Notes: generated by a model from the sequence alone, not told the origin. 46,402 bases of DNA from Candidatus Nomurabacteria bacterium GW2011_GWA1_36_15 (GCA_000991415.1 LBRM01000015.1:1-46402), one strand, 5' to 3'. Positions 30,110-38,063 are shown, counted from the stretch's first letter. Numbers and translations are program-made.

Positions 30110-30574
30110 TTATGCTCTTTCTACGATAAGCTTGAATGAAGATTTTTTGCTTACCCCGCCGTCGGCGGTGGTTTTTATAACAATCGGGATTTCAAATTCC
30201 CCTATTTCTTTTATTTGTTTTTCTAGAACAATAAATTTTTCATCTATTTGAGCATGATATTCTTTTTCCATAGCCTTTGCCAACATTTTTTCGTGAATAG
30301 CAGAAAAAAGATGGCCTTTTTCATCCGCTTTTGCTTTTATGGTGATAATTTTATCTTTTATTTCATCTAAATTTTTGATTAGGAGATCTTCCCGTACTTC
30401 CCTTTCAATAACTATTTCTTTTTTTCGTCTCTCAATTTCCGCCGTGGCTTCGGCAGTTGCCTTCACGGCCCATTTTTTAGGAAACAAAAAATTCACGGCA
30501 TAACCGTCGCTCACTTTTTTTATGTCGTATTTTTTACCTACTCTGGGTATGTCCTGTAAAAAAATCACTTGCAT
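30110..30574 (-). CDS. rplI: 50S ribosomal protein L9
   Basis: 154 aa. The N-terminal globular domain MQVIFLQDIPRVGKKYDIKKVSDGYAVNFLFPKKWA is typical L9. A long connecting helix follows (about residues 45-75) and a C-terminal domain with GHLFSAIHEK. L9 bridges ribosomes on the 50S side. The C-terminal TTADGGVSKKS comes from a palindromic CCGCCGtCGGCGG (30156-30168), so this loop may be a small repeat insertion. Three nt after the S41 protease gene, in one transcript with it. Confidence 0.95.
   Translation of the reverse strand: MQVIFLQDIPRVGKKYDIKKVSDGYAVNFLFPKKWAVKATAEATAEIERRKKEIVIEREVREDLLIKNLDEIKDKIITIKAKADEKGHLFSAIHEKMLAKAMEKEYHAQIDEKFIVLEKQIKEIGEFEIPIVIKTTADGGVSKKSSFKLIVERA
30156..30168. 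repeat. GC-rich palindrome within rplI
   Basis: CCGCCG, T, CGGCGG: a perfect 6-bp inverted repeat in AT-rich surroundings, coding for part of the rplI C-terminal loop. Confidence 0.55.
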
Positions 30575-30577
30575 ATT

Positions 30578-31822
30578 TTATTTTTTCGGCCAGTTGTTTA
30601 ATAATTCTACCGCCTTATTCAACTGCGGATCTATTTTTTCTTCAAGATCTTTCTTAGTAATGAGTATTTCATAATCAGGAATCAGACCTTTTTCAGAAAT
30701 AGAATTACCATCAGGGGTCAGCCATTTAGCCACTGTAATTTTCAAAATTGTATCCGGGGTTACTTTTACAACTTCTTGAACAGAACCCTTACCATAACTT
30801 TTTTCCCCTATCAAAAAAGCTTTTTTATAATCTTGCATTGCCCCAGCGAAAATTTCGGAGGCTGAAGCAGAACCATTATCTATTAAAATAGCAAACTTTA
30901 ACTTATCAGAAAAAATATTATAACCCTGACTCCTATATATTTTAGGATTTGTGTTATTTCCATAATCTTCTGTTACCACAGTTTTACCTCCTTCCAAAAA
31001 CCAACTAGACATGCTGACAGCCGCGTCTAAATATCCTCCAGGATTTCCTCTTAAGTCAAGCAGTAATTTATCAGATTGAAATAAGGAGAATTCCTTCAAT
31101 GCTTTGCGAAAAAGATTAGCCGAATTAGCAGAAAAACTATAAAGTTTTATGACAAAAATACCGTCTTTTCTTAATTCTGTATCAAGAGTAGGTATGTTAA
31201 TAATATCTCTCACAATTTTTATTTCCTTCGGTTCTTTATCTCCTTCATGTAAAATTGTGAGTGCTACCGTTGTGCCTACCTCTCCCCTGATTAATTTTAT
31301 TGCTTTTTCTACACTTAAACCAGAAGTGGTCAGATCATTAATTTTGAGAATTTTATCGCCTGATTTTATATTAACTCTATAAGCAGGAGTGTTTTTGAGA
31401 GGAGCAATTACCGTAAGCGTTTTATTTTTTACGCCGATTTCTATGCCAACTCCTCCAAAATTTCCCTGTATATCATCTTCAAATAACTTTGCTTCGTCCG
31501 GTTTGAAAAATACACTATAGGAATCATCTAAAGAATCTACCAGCCCCGAAATAGCCCCGTAAATCTTATCTTCATCACTTATTTTGCTAGCATTTGGATA
31601 TTTCTCATTAATATTGTTCCAGACTTTCCAAAATGGAGAAAAATCAGCTTCTGTGGCGACGGCAGTTTCTTTTCCCAATAAATTTTCTACTTTGCTAATC
31701 TCCGGTCTTTTATTAAATCCTATATAAACACCTAAACCAAAAAAAAGGGCTACGAGCAGTATAGTAGCAAAGGCGCGTCTTGTTTTAAAATATTCTGAAA
31801 TGAAATTGTTTTTAAAAGTCAT
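30578..31822 (-). CDS. C-terminal processing protease (S41, CtpA/CtpB-like)
   Basis: 414 aa. An N-terminal membrane anchor (FATILLVALFFGLGVYIGF), a PDZ domain (GGVGIEIGVKNKTL to KAIKLIRGEVG, about residues 120-195) and the S41 core: LLDLRGNPGGYLDAA, then the catalytic Ser in DNGSASASEIFAG and the Lys in GEKSYGKGSVQ. It cuts proteins after the C-terminus on the outer face of the membrane, often PBPs or their regulators. ATG shares a base with the stop of the upstream small membrane gene (TAATG). Confidence 0.93.
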   Translation of the reverse strand: MTFKNNFISEYFKTRRAFATILLVALFFGLGVYIGFNKRPEISKVENLLGKETAVATEADFSPFWKVWNNINEKYPNASKISDEDKIYGAISGLVDSLDDSYSVFFKPDEAKLFEDDIQGNFGGVGIEIGVKNKTLTVIAPLKNTPAYRVNIKSGDKILKINDLTTSGLSVEKAIKLIRGEVGTTVALTILHEGDKEPKEIKIVRDIINIPTLDTELRKDGIFVIKLYSFSANSANLFRKALKEFSLFQSDKLLLDLRGNPGGYLDAAVSMSSWFLEGGKTVVTEDYGNNTNPKIYRSQGYNIFSDKLKFAILIDNGSASASEIFAGAMQDYKKAFLIGEKSYGKGSVQEVVKVTPDTILKITVAKWLTPDGNSISEKGLIPDYEILITKKDLEEKIDPQLNKAVELLNNWPKK

Positions 31823-32082
31823 TAAAATTGTTCTTTGTTTAAATCGGCAGGTTCTTGGGGTTTAATTTGATTTTCCTTGAAGTTATTATTTTCAGAAAAA
31901 TTATCAAAAGTTTTTTCTGCTGTCTCCCCTGCTTTGAAATCCTTGTATAGCATATAAGTAAGATAAATGAGTCCTAAACCGGTGACAGAAAACAAAACAT
32001 TCTTTAGAGAATATGGAAACCCTAAATATGGCAATATCGTCACCCAAACACTTAAACCGAAAATTATTTTTACTTTACTCAT
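31822..32082 (-). CDS. Small two-helix membrane protein
   Basis: 86 aa from ATG 32082, which lies exactly 6 nt after TATAAT; an upstream ATG at 32124 lies inside the PBP2 terminator. Two hydrophobic segments (IIFGLSVWVTILPYLGF and VLFSVTGLGLIYLTYML), then a polar tail rich in Asn, Glu and Gln. No family recognised. Leads a transcript with the S41 protease and rplI. Confidence 0.7.
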   Translation of the reverse strand: MSKVKIIFGLSVWVTILPYLGFPYSLKNVLFSVTGLGLIYLTYMLYKDFKAGETAEKTFDNFSENNNFKENQIKPQEPADLNKEQF

Positions 32083-32088
32083 TTGTCT

Positions 32089-32118
32089 ATTATAGCGTAA
32101 AAGCCTATAAAAAATCAA
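32089..32118 (-). promoter_or_regulatory. Promoter of the small membrane gene-S41-rplI operon
   Basis: Minus strand TTGATT (32118-32113), 18 nt, TATAAT (32094-32089), 6 nt to the ATG. The -35 lies in the PBP2 terminator. Confidence 0.55.
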
Positions 32119-32149
32119 GAACAAACGAAAACTTTATTCTTGATTTTTT
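32109..32149 (-). terminator. Terminator of the PBP2 gene
   Basis: 13-bp stem (32137-32149 with 32109-32121), 15-nt loop, T-run at its 3' side on the minus strand. It begins directly at the mrdA stop. Confidence 0.8.
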
Positions 32150-33666
32150 TAGAAATATTCCGGAGTATTTATAGACATCCAATCCAAAAGCTGGCGCATT
32201 ATGGAAGAAGCACCTACGCTATTTGAAGAAGGACCGGCTTCCATCATTATGCTGAATGCATATTGTGGGTTTTCATACGGGAAAAAGCCGATAATCCAAG
32301 AATTAACTTTATTTTTATTTACACCTAACTGCGCCGTACCGGTTTTAGCAGCTACTTGCACATAAGATACGTTAAGCAATGAAGAAGTTCCCACCAAAAC
32401 ACTCTGTCTCATTCCTTCATGAACAACGTCAAAATATTCTTTTTTAAAATCTATCTTTAAAATATTCTTCTCTTTTTCTATGTCTCCTAAAATATAATGA
32501 GGAGTAACAAGCGAACCATAATTTGCCATAGCGGATACTGCCCGGGTCATTTCCATAGGAGTTACCTGAAAACCATATTGTCCAATGGCTGTGTGATATG
32601 TATCTCCTATGCGCCACAGTTCACCATTAAAGTTTTTTATTTTCCATAAAGGACTGGGAATTACGCCTCCTTTTTCATCCGGTAAGTCAATACCGGTTTT
32701 CTCTCCAATGCCAAAAAGTTTGGCGTATTTTTCAATATTTACTATACCCATACCTTTTTGCTCTTCAAAACCACCTCCTATTTCATAAAAATAAACATCA
32801 CTTGATACAGCTAGAGCCTCTCGCATATCTACCCATCCGTGTGCCTTCCAATCTTTAAAGACAGTTTTTTGGTCGGGGAAATATGGATTGGGGATGGAAA
32901 TAGAGCCTGTAGACAATATTTTTTTATATGGATCAATTATACCTTCTACCAATGCTCCGAAGGCAAAGAAAGGTTTTACAATAGAACCGGGTGTATAAAG
33001 ACCAGATATGGTTCTATCCAAAAAAACTTTTCTTTTATCATTTAAATAACTTTCAATTTTTTTTGTATCTTGCCCTAAAGAAAGAATTTCAGAATCATAT
33101 TCTGGAAAACTAACAGAAGCTAATATTTCTCCATTTCTAATGTCAATTAATATTCCTACTCCGCCTGTAAAAAAATTACTTTGTGCTAAATTTTTAATTA
33201 AAGTATGTAATTCTGTTTGAATACGTGAGTCAATAGTAGTTATTATATCAGTACCACGTTTGGGAGCATTAACAATATTCTCTGAATGGATTTCTTTACG
33301 CGCATCTATTTCTACTATTTTTGAACCATTTTGACCCTTTAGTAGTTCATTATATTGTTTTTCTAATCCATCTTTGCCAATAAATTCACTTTGCCAATAA
33401 TTTCCCGCCTTATCTTGCATTGGATAACTTACATAACCTAAAAGGTGCGAAAATCCAGGTGCTAAATATGTACGGATAGCAATGGGTATATTTACTTCTT
33501 TTTTATTCCAAGCGAGTTCTATCATATTTCTGTCATAAATAATTCCCCTGTCACTGAAAATGATTTGTTTTTCTAAGACATTATTTTCACTTCTGTTCAA
33601 AAATGCTTCACCTTTTTGTATTTGAAGATATTCAAGTCTAGTTAAAAATGTTCCTAAAAATAACAA
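32149..33666 (-). CDS. mrdA: Penicillin-binding protein 2 (transpeptidase)
   Basis: 505 aa from TTG 33666. The dimerisation domain and transpeptidase motifs are present: STPGSIVKPFFAFG-type SxxK (SIVK), SSDVYFYEIG and KTGTAQLG. It cross-links peptidoglycan outside the membrane, usually with RodA. The frame is open upstream of 33666 for more than 45 codons and encodes a fitting N-terminus: DEIFLDSKNLQNFDRQQFEG, a basic stretch and a transmembrane helix (TISLIGVFFLLFLGTFL), which the TTG start would cut in half. No ATG, GTG or TTG occurs in that extension; two ATT codons (33810-33805) lie near the mreD-like stop. So either a non-canonical start is used, or the start was lost. Confidence 0.9.
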   Translation of the reverse strand: MLFLGTFLTRLEYLQIQKGEAFLNRSENNVLEKQIIFSDRGIIYDRNMIELAWNKKEVNIPIAIRTYLAPGFSHLLGYVSYPMQDKAGNYWQSEFIGKDGLEKQYNELLKGQNGSKIVEIDARKEIHSENIVNAPKRGTDIITTIDSRIQTELHTLIKNLAQSNFFTGGVGILIDIRNGEILASVSFPEYDSEILSLGQDTKKIESYLNDKRKVFLDRTISGLYTPGSIVKPFFAFGALVEGIIDPYKKILSTGSISIPNPYFPDQKTVFKDWKAHGWVDMREALAVSSDVYFYEIGGGFEEQKGMGIVNIEKYAKLFGIGEKTGIDLPDEKGGVIPSPLWKIKNFNGELWRIGDTYHTAIGQYGFQVTPMEMTRAVSAMANYGSLVTPHYILGDIEKEKNILKIDFKKEYFDVVHEGMRQSVLVGTSSLLNVSYVQVAAKTGTAQLGVNKNKVNSWIIGFFPYENPQYAFSIMMEAGPSSNSVGASSIMRQLLDWMSINTPEYF

Positions 33667-33785
33667 GAAAAAAACGCCAATAAGAGAAATAGTTTTTTTG
33701 GAAATTGGTCTTTCTATTCGGCCCTCAAACTGCTGACGATCAAAATTTTGCAGATTTTTAGAATCAAGAAAAATTTCGTCAGGTT

Positions 33786-34040
33786 CTACGAAATTTTCTT
33801 TTTCAATAATTCTATTATTATTAAGGACAAGAAAGAAATAATAAGGGAAACAAAAAATATGCCTAAAAATCTGACTTCTCTTACTCCATAAAGTAAATCA
33901 GAAATGAAAAACAAAACAACACCTTCCCAAAAGAAAGAGAAATAAGTCATTGCTCCCAATACCAATATCACAGATAGCCAGAAAGGTAGATAGAGAATCG
34001 AGAATAATATTAATAAAGAGATAAAAACTCGGAGTATCAT
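33786..34040 (-). CDS. Small integral membrane protein, MreD-like by position
   Basis: 84 aa, almost wholly hydrophobic with three or four helices. Short against MreD (about 160 aa), and I see no decisive motif; its place directly upstream of PBP2 is that of mreD in mreBCD-mrdA clusters. mreB and mreC are not adjacent. ATG 34040 lies 6 nt after TAGAAT. Its stop lies within the probable N-terminal extension of the PBP2 frame, so the two genes may overlap. Confidence 0.6.
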   Translation of the reverse strand: MILRVFISLLILFSILYLPFWLSVILVLGAMTYFSFFWEGVVLFFISDLLYGVREVRFLGIFFVSLIISFLSLIIIELLKKKIS

Positions 34041-34046
34041 AATTCT

Positions 34047-34074
34047 ATTCTACACGCTTAAATTTAAAATACAA
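34047..34074 (-). promoter_or_regulatory. Promoter of the mreD-like/PBP2 genes
   Basis: Minus strand TTGTAT (34074-34069), 16 nt, TAGAAT (34052-34047), 6 nt to the ATG. Confidence 0.45.
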
Positions 34075-34082
34075 ATCTTATT

Positions 34083-34958
34083 TTAAAAGATTTTCTTCCA
34101 AATAAAACGTAAAATAAAAAAGACGATAACAATTAGAAAGCCGTAAAATAAAATTTTGTTATTTAAGATAAGAGAGAAAATGGTAAGTAGAAACACTTCT
34201 ACATACTTTAACGGTTTTAATAGCGGATTTGTTTTAGTATTTTCCTTAGATGTTGTTTTTTTAGCATCTAAAATTTTAATTTCACTTTTTATTTCTTCCT
34301 TTTTATTGTCTGATGCAATATTTGTATTTATCCTAAATTCTTCCAAGGTGCTGACAGTAGAAACTATCGGTTCAGCGATAAAATTTGGTGTTTTCTCTTC
34401 TATTATTTTTTTTATATCTGAAACGGTTGTGCCGGTATTTGTTTCAGAATTTACTTCAGGGTTCTCTTTAGAAATTATCTTTTTTGAAACTGTACGTGAA
34501 TTCTTTTCTGTTTCATTTTCGGCCAAATAAACTTCTTCATACTTCCCTTTTGATACCAGAAATTTTGCATTTTCTATTTTGGCAAAAATAGTATGATCGC
34601 CGACTGTTACAGTCCAATCAATGGATATATCGTTTGCTGTTTTGGCAGGCAGAGTAAATTCTTTTTTACCCAACAAAACTGTTTTATCAAAAAAGATTAC
34701 AGTACCGGACAGTTCCCTACTATCAGGATTAAAGATAAAGGTATAAATTTTAATCTTATCCTCTTCTTCAAACGGATCTTGAGAATACCAAATATTTCCT
34801 GATACAAAACCAGTGTTAGAATCTTGAGCAAATATTTTTTGAATTGGTAATAGAGAAAATATTAAAAATAATATAATTCCAATTTTTTTCAGTTCATATT
34901 TTACTTTTTGGTAGTGTAACTGCTTATAATTCTGACATTGTCTAGTTTCACTTTTCAT
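34083..34958 (-). CDS. Exported membrane-anchored protein with CARDB-like domain
   Basis: 291 aa. A signal-type hydrophobic stretch near residue 25-45 (IGIILFLIFSLLPIQKIFA) is followed by a beta-rich domain of about 90 residues (SGNIWYSQDPFEEEDKIKIY...WTVTVGDHTIFAKI) that has the look of a CARDB/Ig-like fold with LSGTVIFFDKTVLLGKK. A long Ser/Thr/Lys-rich linker and a C-terminal transmembrane helix (ILFYGFLIVIVFFILRFIW) end it. Probably a surface-displayed adhesin or scaffold. Its ATG follows the stop of the next upstream gene without a gap, so the two are translated together. Confidence 0.7.
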   Translation of the reverse strand: MKSETRQCQNYKQLHYQKVKYELKKIGIILFLIFSLLPIQKIFAQDSNTGFVSGNIWYSQDPFEEEDKIKIYTFIFNPDSRELSGTVIFFDKTVLLGKKEFTLPAKTANDISIDWTVTVGDHTIFAKIENAKFLVSKGKYEEVYLAENETEKNSRTVSKKIISKENPEVNSETNTGTTVSDIKKIIEEKTPNFIAEPIVSTVSTLEEFRINTNIASDNKKEEIKSEIKILDAKKTTSKENTKTNPLLKPLKYVEVFLLTIFSLILNNKILFYGFLIVIVFFILRFIWKKIF

Positions 34959-35336
34959 TTATTTATGTCCCTGACTATATCTTTCTTTGGTCTGTCTGTC
35001 CAGCCAAAGAATAGTAATTTTTTGAACAATAAGTGCCTGGAATTCTTTTCGAGAGATATTGTTTGAATTTTTTACATCTTGTCGATATGCTTCGAGATCA
35101 TTTTGGGTAATTGAGTTTATTTCAGGACTGTTTACTTTTCTCCACATAAAGGCATCAGTTTCTGTAAGATCTTCAACATTTTTTATGAAAAGAAGTTCAT
35201 ACATTCCGTTTATTTCTTCCTTTTTCCTTTTGGCAATGAGAATATTTATTTCCTTATAAAAATCCTCCATCTTTAAAATGGATTCCTTTTTCTGTCCTTT
35301 TTCTATAGGATTTTTTGATAATTTTTCTGATGGCAT
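34959..35336 (-). CDS. Hypothetical protein
   Basis: 125 aa, mainly helical and charged, no transmembrane helix, no Cys. No motif recognised. A Lys-rich N-terminus (KLSKNPIEKGQKKES) leads a helical core ending EFQALIVQKITILWLDRQTKERYSQGHK. ATG 35336 lies exactly 6 nt after TATAAT, so it leads its transcript and the exported protein behind it. It could act on that exported partner, but nothing shows this directly. Confidence 0.65.
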   Translation of the reverse strand: MPSEKLSKNPIEKGQKKESILKMEDFYKEINILIAKRKKEEINGMYELLFIKNVEDLTETDAFMWRKVNSPEINSITQNDLEAYRQDVKNSNNISRKEFQALIVQKITILWLDRQTKERYSQGHK

Positions 35337-35342
35337 AATAGG

Positions 35343-35371
35343 ATTATACTATATTTTATTTGTTATGTCAT
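35343..35371 (-). promoter_or_regulatory. Promoter of the hypothetical/exported protein pair
   Basis: Minus strand ATGACA (35371-35366), 17 nt, TATAAT (35348-35343), 6 nt to ATG 35336. Confidence 0.6.
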
Positions 35372-35381
35372 ATCTATATTT

Positions 35382-35735
35382 TTAATAGGCATTTTTCATG
35401 ATTTTTTGCATTATTTCTTTTATTGTTTCTTCATCTATATTTTTACCTAGAGTATTTATTTCATTTGCTAAATCATTAAATATTTTTACCCTTTCAGTAA
35501 ACATAAGATTTTTCTCATCTTGGGCACTGATTGTTTCCTTTTTTTCCTTACGACTTTTTTCTAAGTATTCTTCAACAGCCGGTATTTTATAACCATTCCT
35601 TAAAAGTTCACGAACACCTTCTATACCACTACTTGATAATGTAATATTTATCGCTATGAATTCATTAGAATAATCCTTAAAACAATCCTTTATTCTTTTT
35701 TCTGCTGTATTTGATATAAATCTTTCATTGTTCAT
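35382..35735 (-). CDS. Hypothetical helical protein
   Basis: 117 aa, acidic and basic residues mixed, helical, no Cys or membrane segment. The first part (AEKRIKDCFKDYSNEFIAINI) and the ISAQDEKNLMFTERVKIFNDLANEINTLG region look like a coiled or helical bundle. Family not recognised. ATG 35735 lies 6 nt after an extended -10 box; tRNA-Gln is directly upstream on the same strand. Confidence 0.6.
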   Translation of the reverse strand: MNNERFISNTAEKRIKDCFKDYSNEFIAINITLSSSGIEGVRELLRNGYKIPAVEEYLEKSRKEKKETISAQDEKNLMFTERVKIFNDLANEINTLGKNIDEETIKEIMQKIMKNAY

Positions 35736-35741
35736 AATGAT

Positions 35742-35750
35742 ATTATAGCA
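35742..35750 (-). promoter_or_regulatory. Extended -10 of the hypothetical 117-aa gene
   Basis: Minus strand TGCTATAAT (35750-35742), 6 nt to ATG 35735. It shares bases with the palindrome at 35746-35759. Confidence 0.55.
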
Positions 35751-35759
35751 AATTTGCTA
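35746..35759. promoter_or_regulatory. Perfect 14-bp palindrome, possible operator
   Basis: TAGCAAATTTGCTA, perfect dyad symmetry, placed upstream of the -10 of the 117-aa gene and just after tRNA-Gln. A repressor site or a short terminator for the tRNA are both possible; no T-run follows. Confidence 0.45.
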
Positions 35760-35760
35760 G

Positions 35761-35831
35761 CTGAGGGGGAAGGGATCGAACCTTCATACCAGGATTCAAA
35801 GTCCTGTGTCCTACCGTTAGACGACCCCTCA
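35761..35831 (-). tRNA. tRNA-Gln (UUG)
   Basis: On the minus strand TGAGGGG (35831-35825) pairs with CCCCTCA, with discriminator G at 35761, normal for tRNA-Gln. The anticodon loop is CTTTGAA, giving TTG. T-arm GAAGG/CCTTC with TTCGATC loop and D-loop TAACGGTA are normal. CCA is not encoded. Confidence 0.95.
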
Positions 35832-35860
35832 ATATATTAACTTCAATTTTCAAAATAAAC

Positions 35861-35883
35861 ATCCTACCGTTAGGTGTTCTCCC
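35861..35883 (-). other. Possible tRNA 5'-half relic
   Basis: GGGAGAACACCTAACGGTAGGAT (23 nt, minus strand) shares the 12-nt D-arm stretch CTAACGGTAGGA with tRNA-Gln 40 nt away and starts with a G-rich acceptor-like stretch. No anticodon arm follows. Confidence 0.4.
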
Positions 35884-35892
35884 AATGTTTTA

Positions 35893-36942
35893 TTAAACAA
35901 CTTCTTTATCTTTACTTATTATTTTTACTAATGCAAGTTCTAGAGGAAGTTCAGAAACAAAAGCACGATCTATATCACTATATGCTTCAAGTAAAACAGA
36001 TAATGCCTTAGAACGGAGTAATCCTTCCTTATCATCTTGCACTAAACCCTTCAAAAATTTCAAATCTTCTTCCCCTAAATCCCCTGCCATTTCTTTTTCT
36101 AATTTGGGTGCATATTTTAAAATTACCGCTATTCGAAATTTTTCAATAATAAGTTTGGAATAAAGTTTCATGTCTAAATTTTCTGCCGCCGCTTTCCTGA
36201 TGGTCATAATTCCATCTTCCAATTTTTTCTGAGCGATAGCGGAAATAAAATCATTCACTAAAATTGTTTTTGGCGCACCGGTTATTTTTTCTACATCCTC
36301 TCTTTTTATTTTTTTAGTTTTGGAGAAATTTAAAACTTTTTGAAGAGTACCCAAAGCATCACGAAAAGATCCATCACCTAATATCGCTATCAATTCAGCA
36401 GTGCTATTGTCCAGCTCAAAACCTTCTTTTTTGGAAACTTCTAAAATCATATTTTTAGAAATCAAGTCAGAGGCTTTTCTAAAAGTAAAAACTTGGCAAC
36501 GAGAGATAATTGTTTCCGGTACTTTATGGATTTCAGTGGTAGCTAAAATGAAGATAACATGTTTGGGTGGTTCTTCTAAGGTCTTAAGTAAAGCGCCCCA
36601 AGCATCTTTAGAGAGCATATGTACCTCGTCTATAATATAGACTTTGTATTTTGAATCAAATGGTAAGACTCTAGCGCCATCCCGAAGGGCTCTAATGTCT
36701 TCAATTCCCCTGTTGGAAGCAGCATCTATCTCATATAAGTCATTTTCTGAAACCCCTATTTCTTTTGCGAAAATTCGGGCTACGGAGGTTTTACCTGTGC
36801 CACGGGAACCGACAAAAAGATAAGCATGAGAAACTTTATTAGTTTCTACAGAAATCTCTAAAACCTTTACTATGTGATCCTGTCCTAGAACCTCACTAAA
36901 ACTTTTAGGCCTGTATTTTCGATATAAAGCTAAATCATGCAT
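35893..36942 (-). CDS. dnaX: DNA polymerase III gamma subunit, short form without zinc module
   Basis: 349 aa. Clamp-loader ATPase: Walker A GSRGTGKT near residues 45-52, Walker B IIDEVHMLS and sensor ATTEIHKVPETIISRCQVF (SRC). In most DnaX the Walker A helix is followed by a four-Cys zinc module before DVIEIDAASNRG; here AKEIGVSENDLYEIDAASNRG leaves no room for it and no cysteines occur there. The C-terminal tau-specific domains IV and V are also missing, so this is a gamma-only, zinc-free clamp loader. ATG 36942 lies 6 nt after TATAAT, which overlaps the end of the dus gene. Confidence 0.93.
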   Translation of the reverse strand: MHDLALYRKYRPKSFSEVLGQDHIVKVLEISVETNKVSHAYLFVGSRGTGKTSVARIFAKEIGVSENDLYEIDAASNRGIEDIRALRDGARVLPFDSKYKVYIIDEVHMLSKDAWGALLKTLEEPPKHVIFILATTEIHKVPETIISRCQVFTFRKASDLISKNMILEVSKKEGFELDNSTAELIAILGDGSFRDALGTLQKVLNFSKTKKIKREDVEKITGAPKTILVNDFISAIAQKKLEDGIMTIRKAAAENLDMKLYSKLIIEKFRIAVILKYAPKLEKEMAGDLGEEDLKFLKGLVQDDKEGLLRSKALSVLLEAYSDIDRAFVSELPLELALVKIISKDKEVV

Positions 36943-36948
36943 GTTTCG

Positions 36949-36954
36949 ATTATA
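36949..36954 (-). promoter_or_regulatory. dnaX -10 box
   Basis: Minus-strand TATAAT (36954-36949) exactly 6 nt before the ATG, inside the 3' end of the upstream dus gene; no clear -35. Confidence 0.5.
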
Positions 36955-37972
36955 TCTCTTTTAAAAATAAAAGAAAATCTTTTACTATTTTTTCCACCTC
37001 TTTAGCATTTTTGGTTTCCATTAATTTTGTCCGCAATTCTTTTGCTCCCTCAAAATCTTTTACGTAAGTCTTATAATGTTTTTTCATTACCGCGAAATTT
37101 TTGTATTTGCCAAGTAATTTCTCAAAAAGTTTCGTGTGTTCTATTAAGACTTTTAATTTTTTTATAACGTAGTTTTTAAATTTTAAGGGACTTCGTTTAG
37201 CAAACAACCACGGATTTCCAAAAATCGCTCTACCTAACATTACTCCATCGCAACCAGTTTCTTTTATTTTTTGTTTGGCTTCTTCTAAATCCAAAACATC
37301 TCCGTTACCTATTATCAAAGTTTTCTTATTTATTTCATCTCGAATTTCGACAATTCTTTTCATTAAATCCCAATGCGCTGGAACATTAGACATTTCTTTA
37401 CGGGTGCGTAAATGTACAACTAAGGCCGCTAAATTTTCTTCAAGTAAACTCCTTATCCATTTTTCATCTAGTAAATAGTTTTTGTTTTTACTTGCCCGTC
37501 CGAAGCTTTTAGGCGGAGGAGAGTTGTAACCAATACGAGTTTTGACAGAAATAGGTAATCCGTTACTGCCCTCACAAGTTGCTCGAATAATTTTTCTTGC
37601 CAATTCCGGATTTTTTATCATAGCAGCGCCAGAATTTTGTTTCTCAACTGATTTATCAGGACAACCCATATTTATGTCTATGCCGTCAAAACCCAACTTT
37701 CCACAAAGGGCTGAAGCCTTTTTCATATTCTCTACATTTGAGCCGAATAATTGTGCCACTATTGGGTGCTCTTTTTTAGAAAATTTTAAATCAATTAAAA
37801 GTTTTTTTTGCGCTTTGGAGTGTGCTAGACCGTCTGCAGAGACAAATTCGGTCCAAAAAACATCAGGTTTACCATATTTAGCTATAATCTGCCTAAAAGC
37901 ACAATCCGTAACATCCGACATCGGTGCTAAACAAAAAAATGGTTTATTTAATTTTTTCCAAAAATTGTTCAT
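36950..37972 (-). CDS. dus: tRNA-dihydrouridine synthase
   Basis: 340 aa. N-terminal FMN-binding TIM barrel: FFCLAPMSDVTDCAFRQII, PIVAQLFGSN, then GIDINMGCPDKSVEKQNSGAAM with the catalytic Cys. GCDGVMLGRAIFGNPWLF is the conserved end of the barrel. It reduces uridines in the tRNA D-loop with NADPH. The C-terminal helical domain is about 80 residues. The subfamily (DusB or other) cannot be fixed by eye. It comes just before dnaX on the minus strand. Confidence 0.93.
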   Translation of the reverse strand: MNNFWKKLNKPFFCLAPMSDVTDCAFRQIIAKYGKPDVFWTEFVSADGLAHSKAQKKLLIDLKFSKKEHPIVAQLFGSNVENMKKASALCGKLGFDGIDINMGCPDKSVEKQNSGAAMIKNPELARKIIRATCEGSNGLPISVKTRIGYNSPPPKSFGRASKNKNYLLDEKWIRSLLEENLAALVVHLRTRKEMSNVPAHWDLMKRIVEIRDEINKKTLIIGNGDVLDLEEAKQKIKETGCDGVMLGRAIFGNPWLFAKRSPLKFKNYVIKKLKVLIEHTKLFEKLLGKYKNFAVMKKHYKTYVKDFEGAKELRTKLMETKNAKEVEKIVKDFLLFLKEI

Positions 37973-37999
37973 AATTTTTAAAAAATATAAAAATAAAAA

Positions 38000-38063
38000 A
38001 TTTTAAGAGTCGTGTTGGTCCCCTGTCCTTATGCCTCCGAGGGCGAAGGCTCAGAAATTTTTT
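38000..38063. repeat. Intergenic copy of the aspS palindromic element
   Basis: 38008-38063 matches the reverse complement of aspS 11841-11893: the block CTCCGAGGGCGAAGGC is identical and flanks (GTCGTG at the left, TCAGAA plus T-run at the right) are conserved. AT-rich arms AAAAAATTTT on the left and AAATTTTTT on the right are imperfect inverted repeats. The region between dus and the FtsQ-like gene (37973-38081) otherwise shows no gene. Confidence 0.75.

Noticed and set aside
34156-34530. Plus-strand frame of 124 codons
   Set aside because: Antisense to the exported CARDB-like protein, whose signal peptide, domain and anchor order make sense.
35861-35883. Second complete tRNA gene
   Set aside because: Only an acceptor-like start and a D-arm are present; no anticodon or T-arm follows.
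37542-38006. Plus-strand frame of 154 codons
   Set aside because: Antisense to the dus gene, which has all family motifs in order.
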